From: Spiroplasma helicoides
Lineage (GTDB): Bacteria > Bacillota_I > Bacilli_A > Mycoplasmatales > Mycoplasmataceae
Direction: 5' to 3'
NCBI RefSeq assembly: GCF_001715535.1
Contig: NZ_CP017015.1
Span: forward strand, 868,001 to 932,000
Length of the DNA: 64,000 bases
The translations under genes and the position numbers were made by a program. This document shows, in pieces, positions 31,919-44,218 of this stretch (its first letter is position 1; each line of letters starts with the position of its first letter). Below the pieces are notes generated by a model. That model had not been told where the DNA came from, ran no database searches, and saw nothing but the letters and a program-made list of their open reading frames with translations.

Positions 31919-33469
31919 ATGAAGACGAAGAAAGAAGAGTTGAATCTATTTCACATAGTTTGAATAGGATTCACATTTGTGGCCGGAATAACATATACGG
32001 CCAATTTTGCAACTATACTAAATCAAGCACAAGGTCAAGGTGTAGGATTACACATATTTTGAATAATTGCTTTAGTAGGATTTATAACATTTATGTGTGC
32101 ATGAACTTTTGGAAAACTTGTGAAAGTTCACCCAGAGGCTAATGGTGGTGGTAGCCAATATGTTAGAACAGCCTTTGGTAAATTTTGAGGTTTACTAATG
32201 GGTTTACTAAACTATGCTGCTATTCCAGTAATTGGAGTAGCATTGCTAAATACAATGGTTAAAGCCAATTTTGATGAGGTATCAAGTCTTACTGGTCCAT
32301 TAAAAGGATGAGGAGATATGGTATTGGATCTTGCTGCATTTGGTTTATATATAATTGCAGCATCAGTAATTTTCTTGGGAGTAAGAAAATATAAGCTAGT
32401 ATCAACAATAATAGGTTATGTAACATGAGGAATAACAGTTTTACTAATAATATTTGGTATTGTTGGTGGAGCAATGAATCTTAATGCTGGGAAGAATGGA
32501 CTTAATATTGATAGAGGAACTTTAGATTTTAGTAGTTTTTCTAAAACATTTAACGCCCTATTCTTCTCATTCTGTGGACTTGAAACATTCATAACAACAG
32601 GAAAAAATATAAAAAATAGAGAAAAAAATGTACCAATTTCAATAATGATAATAATGTTTATGACAACATTATTTTATCTAGTGTTTACTGTAATAGTTAT
32701 GCTAGCAGTAACAGATCAATTTAAAGGAAATCCAAATTTACAGCTATTTGATGCTTTAAATAGTGACTTTTTAAAAAAAGCCGGACCAATAATTATAATT
32801 GTTTGTACAATGTTGATGAGATTTAACTCCTCAATACAAGTTACATTGTTTGGTGGAAGTACTCTTGAACCAATGGCATCACAAAAATTCTTGCCAAACT
32901 CATTTAAAAAAGAAAATAAAGAAAATGTACCAGTTACTGGTATCTTAGTAACAATAGCTGCTTTGGCAATAACTTACTTTATGTTTGTTTTTGTCCCTGA
33001 TTTAATACAAGGTATTACAGGAGATGTGAGTGTATTCAACTTCTCAACAATTGCAGGTGTAACAGCCATTGTATTACTATTTGTTTACTTATTAATACTA
33101 CCAACGGCATTTTATCAAGGTTATAAAAAAAATATAAAAGTTAACATATTCGAATATTTTGGTTGAGTCTTAACATTTATTTGTTTAATATTTATATTTG
33201 TACTTTATTTTATAAATCTAATAGATCCATTTGTGAAAGAAAATGTTGATAATAAACTACAAAAAGTTGTGGCAAGTTCTTTCCAAATGATTTACTTATT
33301 TGGAGTATTTGTTATAGCAGTACTTCTGTACTTTGTATATCACAAAAAACAAGTGACCAAGTTAAACGATAAACCAGAAGAATTAAAAGCATTACAAGAA
33401 TATGAAAAAGTATTTACAATTGTAAACAAACCAGAACAAGTTAAAAAATCTCAGAAGCTAGAAACTTAA
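31919..33469 (+). CDS. APC-family amino acid permease
   Basis: 516-residue integral membrane transporter with about 12 hydrophobic helices. The N-terminal FTFVAGITYTANFAT helix and HPEANGGGSQYVRTAFGK loop match the amino acid-polyamine-organocation (APC) superfamily. FFSFCGLETFITTGKNIKN matches the conserved 'F.G.E' helix 6 region. The substrate cannot be named. It starts 2 bases after rnjA and is probably co-transcribed with it, with a terminator downstream. Many TGA Trp codons. The charged C-terminal tail (about 470-516) is cytoplasmic. Confidence 0.88.
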
Positions 33470-33483
33470 AGATAAAATTTAAG

Positions 33484-33522
33484 TCAAAAAAATGTATCAA
33501 AGTATGATACATTTTTTTATTT
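33484..33522 (+). terminator. Terminator after the permease
   Basis: Stem AATGTATCA/TGATACATT with a short loop, preceded by an A run and followed by TTTTTTT. Confidence 0.88.
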
Positions 33523-33592
33523 TATGTATTTATTTTAAGTTTTAAGAATTTATTCTTTTTTAGTGTATCATTTAGGTAAAGGGAGGGTAAAA

Positions 33593-34513
33593 ATGCGTAG
33601 TATACATTCAACTAAGGTTTTTGCTATTATAGCCCATGCATTTGGAATATTAGTAACAGTCTTCTTATTAGGATATATGCTTGTAAATATACGAGATCTC
33701 AAAAATTACAATAATATGATAGATCTTACAAATATATCTCTAAATACAGTTATAACTTTAATTGTTTTCTTTGGAGTTATGGGTATAATTTCAAGTGCCT
33801 ATGTTATCTATTTTTCAGCAAAAAGCGATGATGATACATTTGTAAATAATAGATATATATTGATGCTATTTTCACTTTCAGTTGGAGGAATAATAACACC
33901 ATTTCTTCTTATGAGATTACCAAATAGCGATGTACAAACAAGTATAAATCCTAGAATATCAATTTCTAGAGGTTATGGGGCTTGTTTCTTGGGTTCTGGT
34001 CTTGCAGCAATAGCTTGTTATTTGTTTACATATTCTACATTAAATGGAGATCTTAATTTATTTGACACTGATGAAACTTCAAAAAAAGCTACAATAATAA
34101 TTTTAACAGTTTCAGCAGTATGTATAATTTGAGGATTAGCTAATATAGCTACATTTGTAGGAAATGATGTAAGAACAAAATTTGACAAAGAAGGTTCTGC
34201 AACAAGAGGATTTATGCTGTTCTTATCAACAGTTAACTTGATTATTGCAACTATAACTCTTGTATGAATAATTATTTCATCTATTTTAACAATAATTTCA
34301 ATAATAACAGATATGTTCGAGAGACGTAGAGGTTTATTGGGATCAATATTTAATGGTATGATTGCAACACTTAGAATAGCTTTACAAATGTTTATTATTT
34401 ACACAGCAATTCAATGTATAAAAGGTATTTGATCAAGAAATGGACAGTTCACTTATGGTCAATACCAAAATCTTGCAAACAAACAAAAACAATACGATGA
34501 ATCAAGAAGATAA
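33593..34513 (+). CDS. Unknown multi-pass membrane protein (306 aa)
   Basis: No family recognised. Six or seven hydrophobic segments, at about 10-33, 50-75, 90-112, 130-150, 165-190, 210-245 and 260-285. The C-terminus ends in a Gln/Asn/Lys-rich tail (YGQYQNLANKQKQYDESRR). ATG 33593 follows GGGAGGG at ideal spacing; an in-frame ATG 30 bases earlier lacks a ribosome site. It is transcribed as its own unit between two terminators. Confidence 0.82.
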
Positions 34514-34542
34514 AAAAAATTAGCTAAGCTAATTTTTTTTAT
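34507..34542. terminator. Bidirectional terminator between convergent genes
   Basis: Stem AAATTAGCT/AGCTAATTT with A and T runs on either side, between the stops of two convergent genes. Confidence 0.85.
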
Positions 34543-35355
34543 CTATATAATTATTTTTATTGGTCCATTTATAGTAGGTTTTTTGTCTATATTAAACAAG
34601 GTTTTCACTATTAATGTATCTTGGTTAATTAATTTTGCTCTAAATATGTAATCTTTAATAAAATCAATTTTAACTTCATCATTTATATTTACTGCATAAG
34701 TAAAATTTTTATCTTTATTGCTCACCAATAAGTTATTTGCATTTAAAAAGAAAATACTTTTAAAGTCACTTGAAGAATCAATGTTTTTAAGCAGTTCAAA
34801 CCTGTCATTTAATAGAGTAATCTTATTTTCATAATTTAAAACAGCAAGTTTATCTTTAAATATAACGCACGTAGAAGCGTGTATTTGAGTATTTTTTGTT
34901 ATATTCAAATCTTTGTCTATTTGAACCAAAAAACTATCAGAAATTCCTATTAAATAGTCCATATCCTCATCACCGACTAAAATTTGTAATTCTTTATATT
35001 GACTATCACCAACTCTTTTAGTAAAAACTTTATTGTCAATCAAATAACTAATATAAAGTTGATTTTGAAATTTAAAGTAATTTTGAATATAATTATCTTC
35101 TTTGTACAAAAACTCCACTTCACTTTGAGAACTCAATAAAGCGCTGTTGCTTTTCTCTGTTAATGGATTAGCTAAAAAAGCTCTATTAATATCACTTTTA
35201 TTTTTTAGATTTTCTACAAAAACATCCATTTTAATTCTGTAAAGATTACATTCATTTTCACCCATTTTGGCATCAGTAAGATATAAATATTCATCGACTA
35301 CAAAAAAGTTTGTAATTCAATTAGTATTATCTATAATTCTTTGTTTTCTAGCCAT
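34543..35355 (-). CDS. Unknown protein, possible beta-propeller-like repeats (270 aa)
   Basis: Not recognised. No signal peptide or membrane helix. The chain alternates short hydrophobic strands with polar turns (for example 'QLYISYLIDNKVFTKRVGD', 'DYLIGISDSFLVQID', 'TCVIFKDKLAVLNYENKITLL'), suggesting an all-beta, propeller-like fold. This is a guess from periodicity. ATG 35355 follows GGTG. It lies after the pgk terminator and converges on the preceding membrane protein gene. Confidence 0.75.
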
Positions 35356-35377
35356 TTAATCACCATATTAAGTATAA

Positions 35378-35412
35378 AGAAAAAATGTACACTTATGTAC
35401 ATTTTTAAAATA
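35378..35412 (-). terminator. Terminator after pgk
   Basis: Minus-strand stem AAAATGTACA/TGTACATTTT with TAAG loop and TTTTTT tail, directly after the pgk stop. Confidence 0.88.
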
Positions 35413-35413
35413 A

Positions 35414-36610
35414 TTATGCGTTTTGAATTGCTTCAACACCTGGTAAAGTTTTACCTTCCATATATTCTAATGATGCTCCACCACCTGTTGAAATATGAGT
35501 AAATTTAGTTGCAAATCCGTTTTGAATTGCTGCTGCTGCTGAGTCTCCCCCACCGATTAAAGTGAATGCTCCATCTAAGTTTGCAATTGCTTCACAAACT
35601 GCTACTGTACCTTTTTTGAAGTTCTCAAATTCAAAAACTCCCATAGGTCCATTTCAAGCAACTGTTTTTGCCCCTTTTAATGTTTCTTTAAATAGTTCAA
35701 TAGATTTTGGTCCAATGTCAAGTCCCATTACGTCATCTGGTAAATCAACTCCTGAGAATGTTGGCTCAACATCTTTAAATTCAGGTGCGTTTGCAGAATC
35801 TATTGGTAAAACAATTTTCCCATTTGATTTTTCTAAATATTGTTTTGCAAGATCTAGTTTATCTTCTTCACATAGTGATTTACCTATACTATGACCTTGT
35901 GCTTTGAAGAATGTATAAGCCATTCCCCCACCAATAATGATTTTGTCTGCTTTATCTAGTAAGTGATCAATAACTCCAATTTTATCTGAAACTTTAGCTC
36001 CACCAATAATTGCTACAAATGGATGTTCAGGAGCATCAACTCCTTTTGCTAACATTTCTAATTCTTTTTGAACTAAAAATCCTACACAACTTTCTTTAAT
36101 GTTTGATGCTATTCCAACATTTGAAGCATGAGCACGGTGAGCTGTACCAAATGCATCATTTACAAAAACTTCACCAAGACTAGCTCAATATTTTCCTAAA
36201 TCTGCATTGTTTTTTGATTCATATTTAACTACTTCACCATCTTTTACATCTTCAAATCTAGTGTTTTCAAATAATAATATTTCTCCAGATTTTAATGATT
36301 TAATTGCATCCTCCAATTCAGCTCCTCTTGTTTGAGCAACAAATTTAATTGATTGTCCTGCAAGTTCTTCTAATCTTTTTGCAACTGGTGCTAGTGATTT
36401 TTTAGCTTTGTCAGCTTCTTCCTTAATTCTACTTAAGTGTGAAAATAAAACCACTTTTGAACCTTGATCAACTAAATGTTTAATAGTTGGTAATGCTGCT
36501 TTAATACGGTTGTCATCAGTGATAACACCATCTTTGATTGGTACGTTAAAATCTACTCTAACTAATACTGTTTTATTAGCTACTTGAACGTCTTTTAAAG
36601 TTTTTTTCAT
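35414..36610 (-). CDS. pgk: Phosphoglycerate kinase
   Basis: Glycolytic enzyme that makes ATP from 1,3-bisphosphoglycerate. 398 residues, the usual length. [19 protein letters not shown] opens the substrate domain, EERAHAS-like and GGAKVSDK motifs are in the middle, and GGGDSAAAA with [16 protein letters not shown] closes the nucleotide domain. The start follows AAGGAG. It is on the same strand as gap, but a Panacea-domain gene separates them. A strong terminator follows. Confidence 0.97.
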
Positions 36611-36642
36611 ACAATTTTCTCCTTATTCTCTATTATTTTAAA

Positions 36643-37155
36643 TTATTTTTTTTGATTTTCACAATTAACAATAAAATCTAAGTAACAAAAGAAATTATCT
36701 TTATTTTCATTGTGAAATTTAAAAATATCTTCATCTTTAATTTTAATATTTTTGCTTGGTCTATATAACTTTTTTCAAGGTGTTTGTGAATGACAAATTT
36801 CAACAACATCCCAGGAGCTCAAAGACAACATAAACTCAATAATTTTATTTATAATTTCATAATCTTGTTTATGAAAAACTGTTTTTTTATCCAAAACATC
36901 ATCGTATGAGAGTGGAATGTTCTTATCTTTATATTTTGTTTGCTCTTTTCACAACTCATAAATCACTGGACCTCATTTTCAAGTTTCAAAATCAATTTTT
37001 GCTATTGGCTTTTTAAAAAGAAGAAAATAAGCATATATAATATATATAATTTTTTGTATTTGTATTTGTGTGACTTTGATATTTTTGGAGTTTTTGATTT
37101 TAGCAATAAAATTTAAAATCAAATTTACATACTCTGTTTTTGAATAAAAAAACAT
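36643..37155 (-). CDS. Panacea (DUF4065/SocA-like) antitoxin-domain protein
   Basis: 170 residues that fit the Panacea domain: 'QKIIYIIYAYFLLFKKPI' (KLQKLLYFAY-like helix), 'IDFETWKWGPVIYELW' (the W..GPV...L hallmark, residues about 54-69), and 'LSSWDVVEICHSQTPWKK' (the LS..ELV..TH...PW hallmark). Panacea proteins are known as antitoxins or chaperone-like partners of varied toxins, and SocA is a proteolysis adaptor. No toxin gene is adjacent: gap lies upstream and pgk downstream. ATG 37155 follows AGAGGTG. It is very likely co-transcribed with gap and pgk. Function in this host is unknown. Confidence 0.85.
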
Positions 37156-37215
37156 ATTTTCACCTCTACAAATATAATCGTAAAGAAAATATGTTTTATG
37201 ACATAAAGTCAATAA

Positions 37216-38285
<1,070 letters not shown>

Positions 38286-38321
38286 AACAAGTGCTATTTT
38301 TTTTTCTATTTTTTCTAAAAC

Positions 38322-38367
38322 AAAAAGATATTAATGGAATTATTTCCACTAATATCTTTTATTAACT
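38322..38367 (-). terminator. Terminator overlapping the dnaI stop
   Basis: Minus-strand stem AAAGATATTAGTGGAA/TTCCATTAATATCTTT (one G-T pair) with a T-rich tail. The dnaI stop codon lies inside the left arm. Confidence 0.88.
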
Positions 38368-39251
38368 CCTTTAAGTTCCATTTGCTGAGTAAGTCCCTTA
38401 ATTCTTTCAATAAACCTATGAACTTTTTTGGCCTCAAATGCAGTTTCCTCTTTTGTTAAATTTTTTTTAGATAAGTAAAGTTTTTCTAACTCCACTAAGT
38501 TAAAATTTGATGTAAAAAATGTAGTTTTTTTATTTTCTAAACGGCTGTTTAAAAGACCAAATAATAACTCATCCCTACTTCAGCTTGAACCAGTAGTAAT
38601 TTCTCCACCAATATCATCCAAAACTAATACATCAACTTTGTAACACAAATCCAAAAACTTATTATAGTCATCTCTTTCTGAGCTGTTAAATGTATCTTTA
38701 ACTATTTTTATAAGTCTGTTAACTGTAACAAAAACAACTTGTTTATTTTTTTTAGCAAAACTATTTGCTACCATTTTTAATAAATATGTTTTTCCAACAC
38801 CACAATTTCCAAATAAATATAAGCCTTTCATATATTTTTCAGATTCTACTATATCTTTTAGTTTATACAATACAGACATTTGTGATCCAGAAATGCTTTC
38901 ATTGTTTGATACTACATATTCATGTAAAGTGTTTAAATTTTCATTTAAATCATAATCAGCATATTTTATGTTTTCTAATATTTGATGATTTTTATTCTCA
39001 AAAAGCCAATGATTACATCTTTGGCTTTTTATATAAAATTGATTATTTTGAAAAGCTAGTTTTTGCTGAATACCTTTCAATTGTTGCTTGCACTTATCCA
39101 TACCCTCATTTTTATTACAAACAACTGCTTGATTCACAAATTTTTCTAAAGTTAAATAGTCTCTTTTTATGATTTCGTCTGAAACTTTCATCTCTTTTAT
39201 AAAAAATTGTAAACTTTTATTTTTTTTCAAGGCTTCAATATCTTTATCCAT
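38349..39251 (-). CDS. dnaI: Primosomal helicase loader DnaI
   Basis: AAA+ ATPase that loads the replicative helicase at origins and restart sites. 300 residues. An N-terminal helicase-interaction region with scattered Cys/His (C45, C54, C79, H81; possible zinc site) precedes a AAA+ domain. Walker A GNCGVGKT is at 148-155 and Walker B VLVLDDIGGE near 211-220. A downstream 'SRDELLFGLLNSRL' with Arg residues fits sensor/arginine-finger positions. Its ATG overlaps the end of dnaB (ATGGATAA), as in Bacillus dnaB-dnaI. Confidence 0.93.
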
Positions 39252-40518
39252 TCATATCACCTCATAATTTTGGATCAAATTTTGCATTATCATCTACTTC
39301 AATAATATATGATTTTGAGCTTTCTTCATTTTCTACTACAGTTGAAGCTGGAATTTGTTGTATGAAATTAGTTATATTTTTAGGTTTTACAGCTTTTTTA
39401 TGAGCAAGTTTTAAATACTCCATAGCTTCTTTTGCATTACTAATATTTCTTTCGTTTAAAGTTTTTGCAATTTTAAACAAATAATTGGCAACTATTGTTC
39501 CTTCATTTTTTAAATATGAAAACTCTAATAAACAGTTAATTACTCCATCACGTAATTTATATTCTCTTCCTAATGTTCTTATAACTTCTAGTTCCTTCAA
39601 ATCTAATCTTTGAACATTCATTAATAGTTCTAAAAATTGAACTGGATCGATAGTTTCCATTTCTTCAATTTTTGCATTTGTTTTATTTTGTTTATTTAAT
39701 TCTGGATCAAATAGTTCATGCTGTTTTTGATCTTCATCTCTACTAAAGTATTTTGATGAAATTGATACATAAAACTTATTAATATCTAAATCTACTTCTT
39801 CAAAATCATAAGCTTTAACTAAATTTTCAATAATAGTTTCAATTGATATTTTATAAGATATGTAAACCTCTTCAATTATTTGTTTTAGTCTTTTGTTATC
39901 CTTAGGGATAAAAACACTTTTTTCTGCTAATTTTTTAACTATTTCATTAAAATTCAAACCCTTTAATAACGGGTTTGATTTTTTTGGTTTTGGTTTTATA
40001 TTAGAACAAATTTCGCTGTTTAATTTATGGTTAAATTCTTCAAATACTTCTAAAAACTTAGATGATGTATTTTGATAACCACTATCACTTGGTAAATCTG
40101 TTTCATCTTTAAAGATATTTCTTGCTAATTCATAATTTGTATCACCAATTTTGTCTATTAATGCTGAATTAAAAAGCTTATTGTTGAAATAATCTATTGG
40201 TTCTAATGGTGCATAAATATTAAATATAACTGAGTTTTTTGATTTATTTTCTAATGTTTCAACTAGACCCATTGCTTCTAATCTTTTTATTTGTCTTGTT
40301 AAATTATCAGATTTAGTAAAAGACATTGATATAAGTCTGTTTTCATCAAAAACAAAGTTTTTTTTGTAATCTTTGATTATTTCTGCTTCAAAAATAAGCA
40401 TTTTATATAAAGCAATGCTTTTTAGCCCTATTATTGGTTGATACAAATAGGAAAGCACCTTATCGTCTAAAAGATCAACTCTGTTTTTCAAAACTACTTT
40501 GTAAATATAATTTCTCAT
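39244..40518 (-). CDS. dnaB: Replication initiation and membrane attachment protein DnaB (DnaB/DnaD family)
   Basis: Gram-positive DnaB, a primosome protein that acts with DnaD/DnaI and is not the helicase. 424 residues. A winged-helix-like N-terminal half ('SYLYQPIIGLKSIALYKML', 'LTRQIKRLEAMGLVETLE') precedes a C-terminal DnaD-like domain ('LEVIRTLGREYKLRDGVINCLLEF', 'NYLFKIAKTLNERNISNAKEAMEYL'). The last six codons include TGA Trp (LWGDMNG), easily missed. ATG 40518 is preferred over 40539 because AGGGAG precedes it. Followed by dnaI with overlap. Confidence 0.9.
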
Positions 40519-40617
40519 ATGTTTGCTCTCCCTATACATTACTAATATTATTTAAAAATAAAAAAAAACATATAAATTTAATAAAGTTTAATAAAGATAA
40601 AGTTAAATGTTAATAAA

Positions 40618-40658
40618 AAAGTGAAAAAAACCCCTTAAATAAAGGTTTTTTTTGAGTT
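40618..40658 (-). terminator. Terminator after mutM
   Basis: Minus-strand stem AAAAAACC...GGTTTTTTT with an imperfect inner CCTT/AAGG part and a T tail, about 15-50 bases after the mutM stop. Confidence 0.7.
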
Positions 40659-40671
40659 ATTCACATATTAA

Positions 40672-41499
40672 TTAACTTTGACACTTTTCACAATAGTATG
40701 TTCCTCTACCATTTAGTTTGATTTTAATAACTTTTTGACCACATTTATAACATGGCTCATTTTTTCTTGTGTGAACTTTCAGCTCATTTTGAAATTTCCC
40801 ATCAATTCCTTGCTCTGGTTGATAAGAGTCAATGGTTGTTCCGCCCATATCAATTGACTTTTTAAGAATTTTTCTTGAGGAATCTGCTATTCTTTGGTAC
40901 ATTTCTACATTTAAATCATTTCCTTTATTCAGGGGGCTAATAGATGCGTCAAAAAGTATTTCATCTGCATAAATGTTACCAATCCCTGAAATCAAAGTTT
41001 GATCTAATAGAATAGTTTTAATATATTTACTTGATTTAGCCATCAAGTCATATAAATATTTTCCTTGTACAGCCATATCTAATGGTTCAAGACCAATTTT
41101 TGCAATTGGGTTCAAATTTAAGTACTCATTGACACCTTGATAATGAAAGGTTCCAAACTTTCTTGTATCTTGATAACACATTAATTTTTCATTTGAAAGT
41201 TTGAAAATCGCTAATATGTGTTTTTTATCAAAGCTATCATTTTTATCATAAATAAATCATTTACCTTCCATTCTTAGATGACTAATAAGAACAACATCAC
41301 CTAAATGAAAAATTATGTGTTTTGCTATTCGTGATATTTTTTCAATTGTTCTATTTTTAAGGTCTTCTTCAAAATCATCAACACTTATATCTGATTTAAT
41401 TATTTTTGGGTACAATATCTGAGCTTCTATTATTTTGAGACCAACAACTTTTTTACGTAAAGTTCTAACAACCGTCTCAACTTCTGGTAGTTCTGGCAT
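40672..41499 (-). CDS. mutM: Formamidopyrimidine-DNA glycosylase (MutM/Fpg)
   Basis: Excises 8-oxoguanine and formamidopyrimidines and nicks the abasic site. 275 residues. The N-terminus begins MPELPEVETVVRTLRKK (Pro2 nucleophile, Glu3), and a helix-two-turn-helix with SGIGNIYADEILF is present. A C-terminal zinc finger (CYKCGQK...YYCEKC) closes the protein. ATG has AGGAGG. It follows polA directly, as in Firmicutes. Confidence 0.97.
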
Positions 41500-41514
41500 A
41501 AATCCTCCTAATTA

Positions 41515-44208
41515 CTATTTCAAGTCATATCAAGTTTTACCAATTGCTTTATTGACTTCCAAGGGAACTTTGGGTTCTCTATTTTTGTTTACAATTGCTA
41601 ATAAATCTACATATGCATTTTTCATAATTTTTTCAACTACAGTTTCTATTTGTGTAATTTCACTGTCTTTAACTAATAAAATAACTTCATCATGAATTTG
41701 TGCAACTATTTTTGTTTCCAATTTAAGAGACACTAATTCTTTATAGATGTTATTCATAGCTATCTTTAAAATATCTGCAGCAGTACCTTGTATTGGTGCA
41801 TTTATAGCAGCTCTCTTACCGAATTCTCTAACCATATAATTACTACTTTGTAACTCATAAATATATCTTCGTCTATTTGCTGCCGTTTCAACATAACCTA
41901 ACTCTTCACCAACTTTTAAAATTTCTTTTTTATAGTTTTCGATTTCTGGAAATGTTTTATTGTAAGTAATGATATATTGTTCAGCTTCTTTTTGTGTTAT
42001 TTTTAAATCCTTAGATAAACCAAACTTGGTAAGACCGTACAAAATACCAAAGTTAAATACTTTTGCTATCCTTCTTTGATCACTTGTTACACCATCTTCA
42101 TTTTTAACACCAAAAATATTTCTAGCAGCAATTTCATGAATGTCAAGATTGTTTTTGTATGCACTTATAAGCTCTTTTTCATCTGCCAAGTCTGCTAAAA
42201 CTCTTAGTTCTATTTGTGAATAATCAAAACTTATGTAACTATATCCATCATTACATATAAAAATTTTTCTTACATTTCTTTGTTCATCATCCCTTACAGA
42301 GATATTTTGTAAATTAGGATCTGTTGAACTTAGTCTTCCTGTATTTGTAAGTGTTTGATTATAAATTGTATGAACTTTATTATCTGCATAAATAAACTTT
42401 TCAAAACCTTTAAGATAAGTGCTGTATAGTTTTGAATATTTTCTAATTGCCAAGATATAATCAATTATTTCATGTTCACCCACCAAATTGTCTAAAGCTT
42501 CTTTATCTGTGCTGCCTTTTGCTCTATCTGGCAATTTTAACTTTTGGTAAAGTAATTCTTTTAGTTGCTTTGGGCTAGCAAAGTTAATAGGTTCAATGTC
42601 ATTTTGTTTTAATAGATTTTGAGCTTTTTGTTCTATATCATTAAGTAATCCTAAAATATATTCAGTTTGTATTTCTAATTCTTTTTTATCAATTAAAACA
42701 CCTTCTTTTTCCATATCCAACAGAACAAAACAAAAAGGCAATTCAATTTTTTTATAAAGCTCAAACTGATTATTATCTTTTAATTTATTTATTATTGCTT
42801 CAAACGTATTTTTAATTAGACTTGCTCTACTTATTAAGTAATCAGCAATAACATTGTCTTCCAAACTTTTAGTTTTTTTAACACCTTTACCAAAAACTTC
42901 TTCAAAAGTTTTAATTTCAATTGTTGAATCGATAGAATTTATTTGAGACTCAAAATTGGACTTAACATTTGAATTTAATACATATGTTGCAATCATAAAG
43001 TCATATTTAAAATTGTTGTAATTTATTTGATAACCTAAAGTTTCTAATACATAAATAATTTTTTTTATATCATATGTATAAAATGATTTTTCATTTAAAA
43101 ACTTTTGTAATGTATCATCGATACTTTTTTCTTGTCAATTAAAAATGTCTCTTTGTTCATTACTATCAAAAGTGTAAAAATAGTTCCCAGTATCATTAAC
43201 TATACCCAAACCTATAATATCAGGGTTATGATAGTTATCATTAAGAGTTTCTAAATATATAAAATTTTTCTTTGCATTGTATTCATTTTTTCAACTATTA
43301 GTCTTAATAAAATTTACAATTTTTTGGGGTTCTTGTTCATTTGTTACTCCAAACCTTTTTATTAGAGAACTCATTTCATATTTTGCAAAAAAGCTTTTTA
43401 AATTAGAAAAATCGATTTCTACTTTTTTAAAAGTAAAGTCCAAGTTTTTTATATCTTTATAAATTGTTGCTATTTCTCTAGATAAAAAAGCATCTTCTTT
43501 TCCATCAATTAGTTTTTGCTGTTTTGCCCCTTTTATAGAATCTATATTTTTATATATTTCATCCAAAGTTTTATACTCTTGAAGTAGTTCTTTGGCGGTC
43601 TTTTCTCCAATTCCAGCAACTCCTTTTATATTATCTGAACTATCTCCACGTAAACCTTTATAATCAATAACTTGTTCTGGTGAAATTCCTCATTTTTCAT
43701 AAAGTCTATGTTTATCATATACAACCAAATCGCTTGTTCCGGTTTGTGGTGAAATAACAACGACATTATTTGAAATTAGTTGATACATATCTTGATCACT
43801 TGTTAATATTTCCACATAATACTCACTATCATTATTAAGAATATGTGCAATTGATCCAATAATGTCATCAGCTTCATAATCATCTAACTCATATCAATCA
43901 ATTTTAGCTTCTGTCAAAAATTCTCTAACTATTGGAAACTGAGATACTAGTTCTGGAGGTGTTTTTTTTCTACCAGCTTTATAACTTTCTAACTTATCAT
44001 GTCTAAAAGTTTTTTTACCTTTATCAAATGCTACTTTAATATCATAATAATCATTTTTTTGAACAATATTTAAAAGCATGTTAATAAATGAGTATGCTGC
44101 ATTTGTAGGGATACCTTCTTTTGTTGTTAAAGTGGCTCTACCATAAGAACTATAAAAAGCTCTAAATATTAAAGCATTACCATCGACAAGTAAAATATTT
44201 TTTTTCAT
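41515..44208 (-). CDS. polA: DNA polymerase I
   Basis: Repair and Okazaki-fragment polymerase, 897 residues. An N-terminal 5'-3' exonuclease/flap domain (1-290, opening LLVDGNALIFRAFYSS) is followed by a 3'-5' exonuclease-like domain that lacks the DxE metal residues ('IVNDTGNYFYTFD' in place of the first motif), so proofreading is probably absent as in Bacillus enzymes. The family A polymerase domain has motif A DYSQIELRVLADL, motif B RRIAKVFNFGILYGL and motif C QIHDEVILL. Between dnaE and mutM. It ends with TGA-encoded Trp then TAG. Confidence 0.96.
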
Positions 44209-44218
44209 TTTTTATTTC

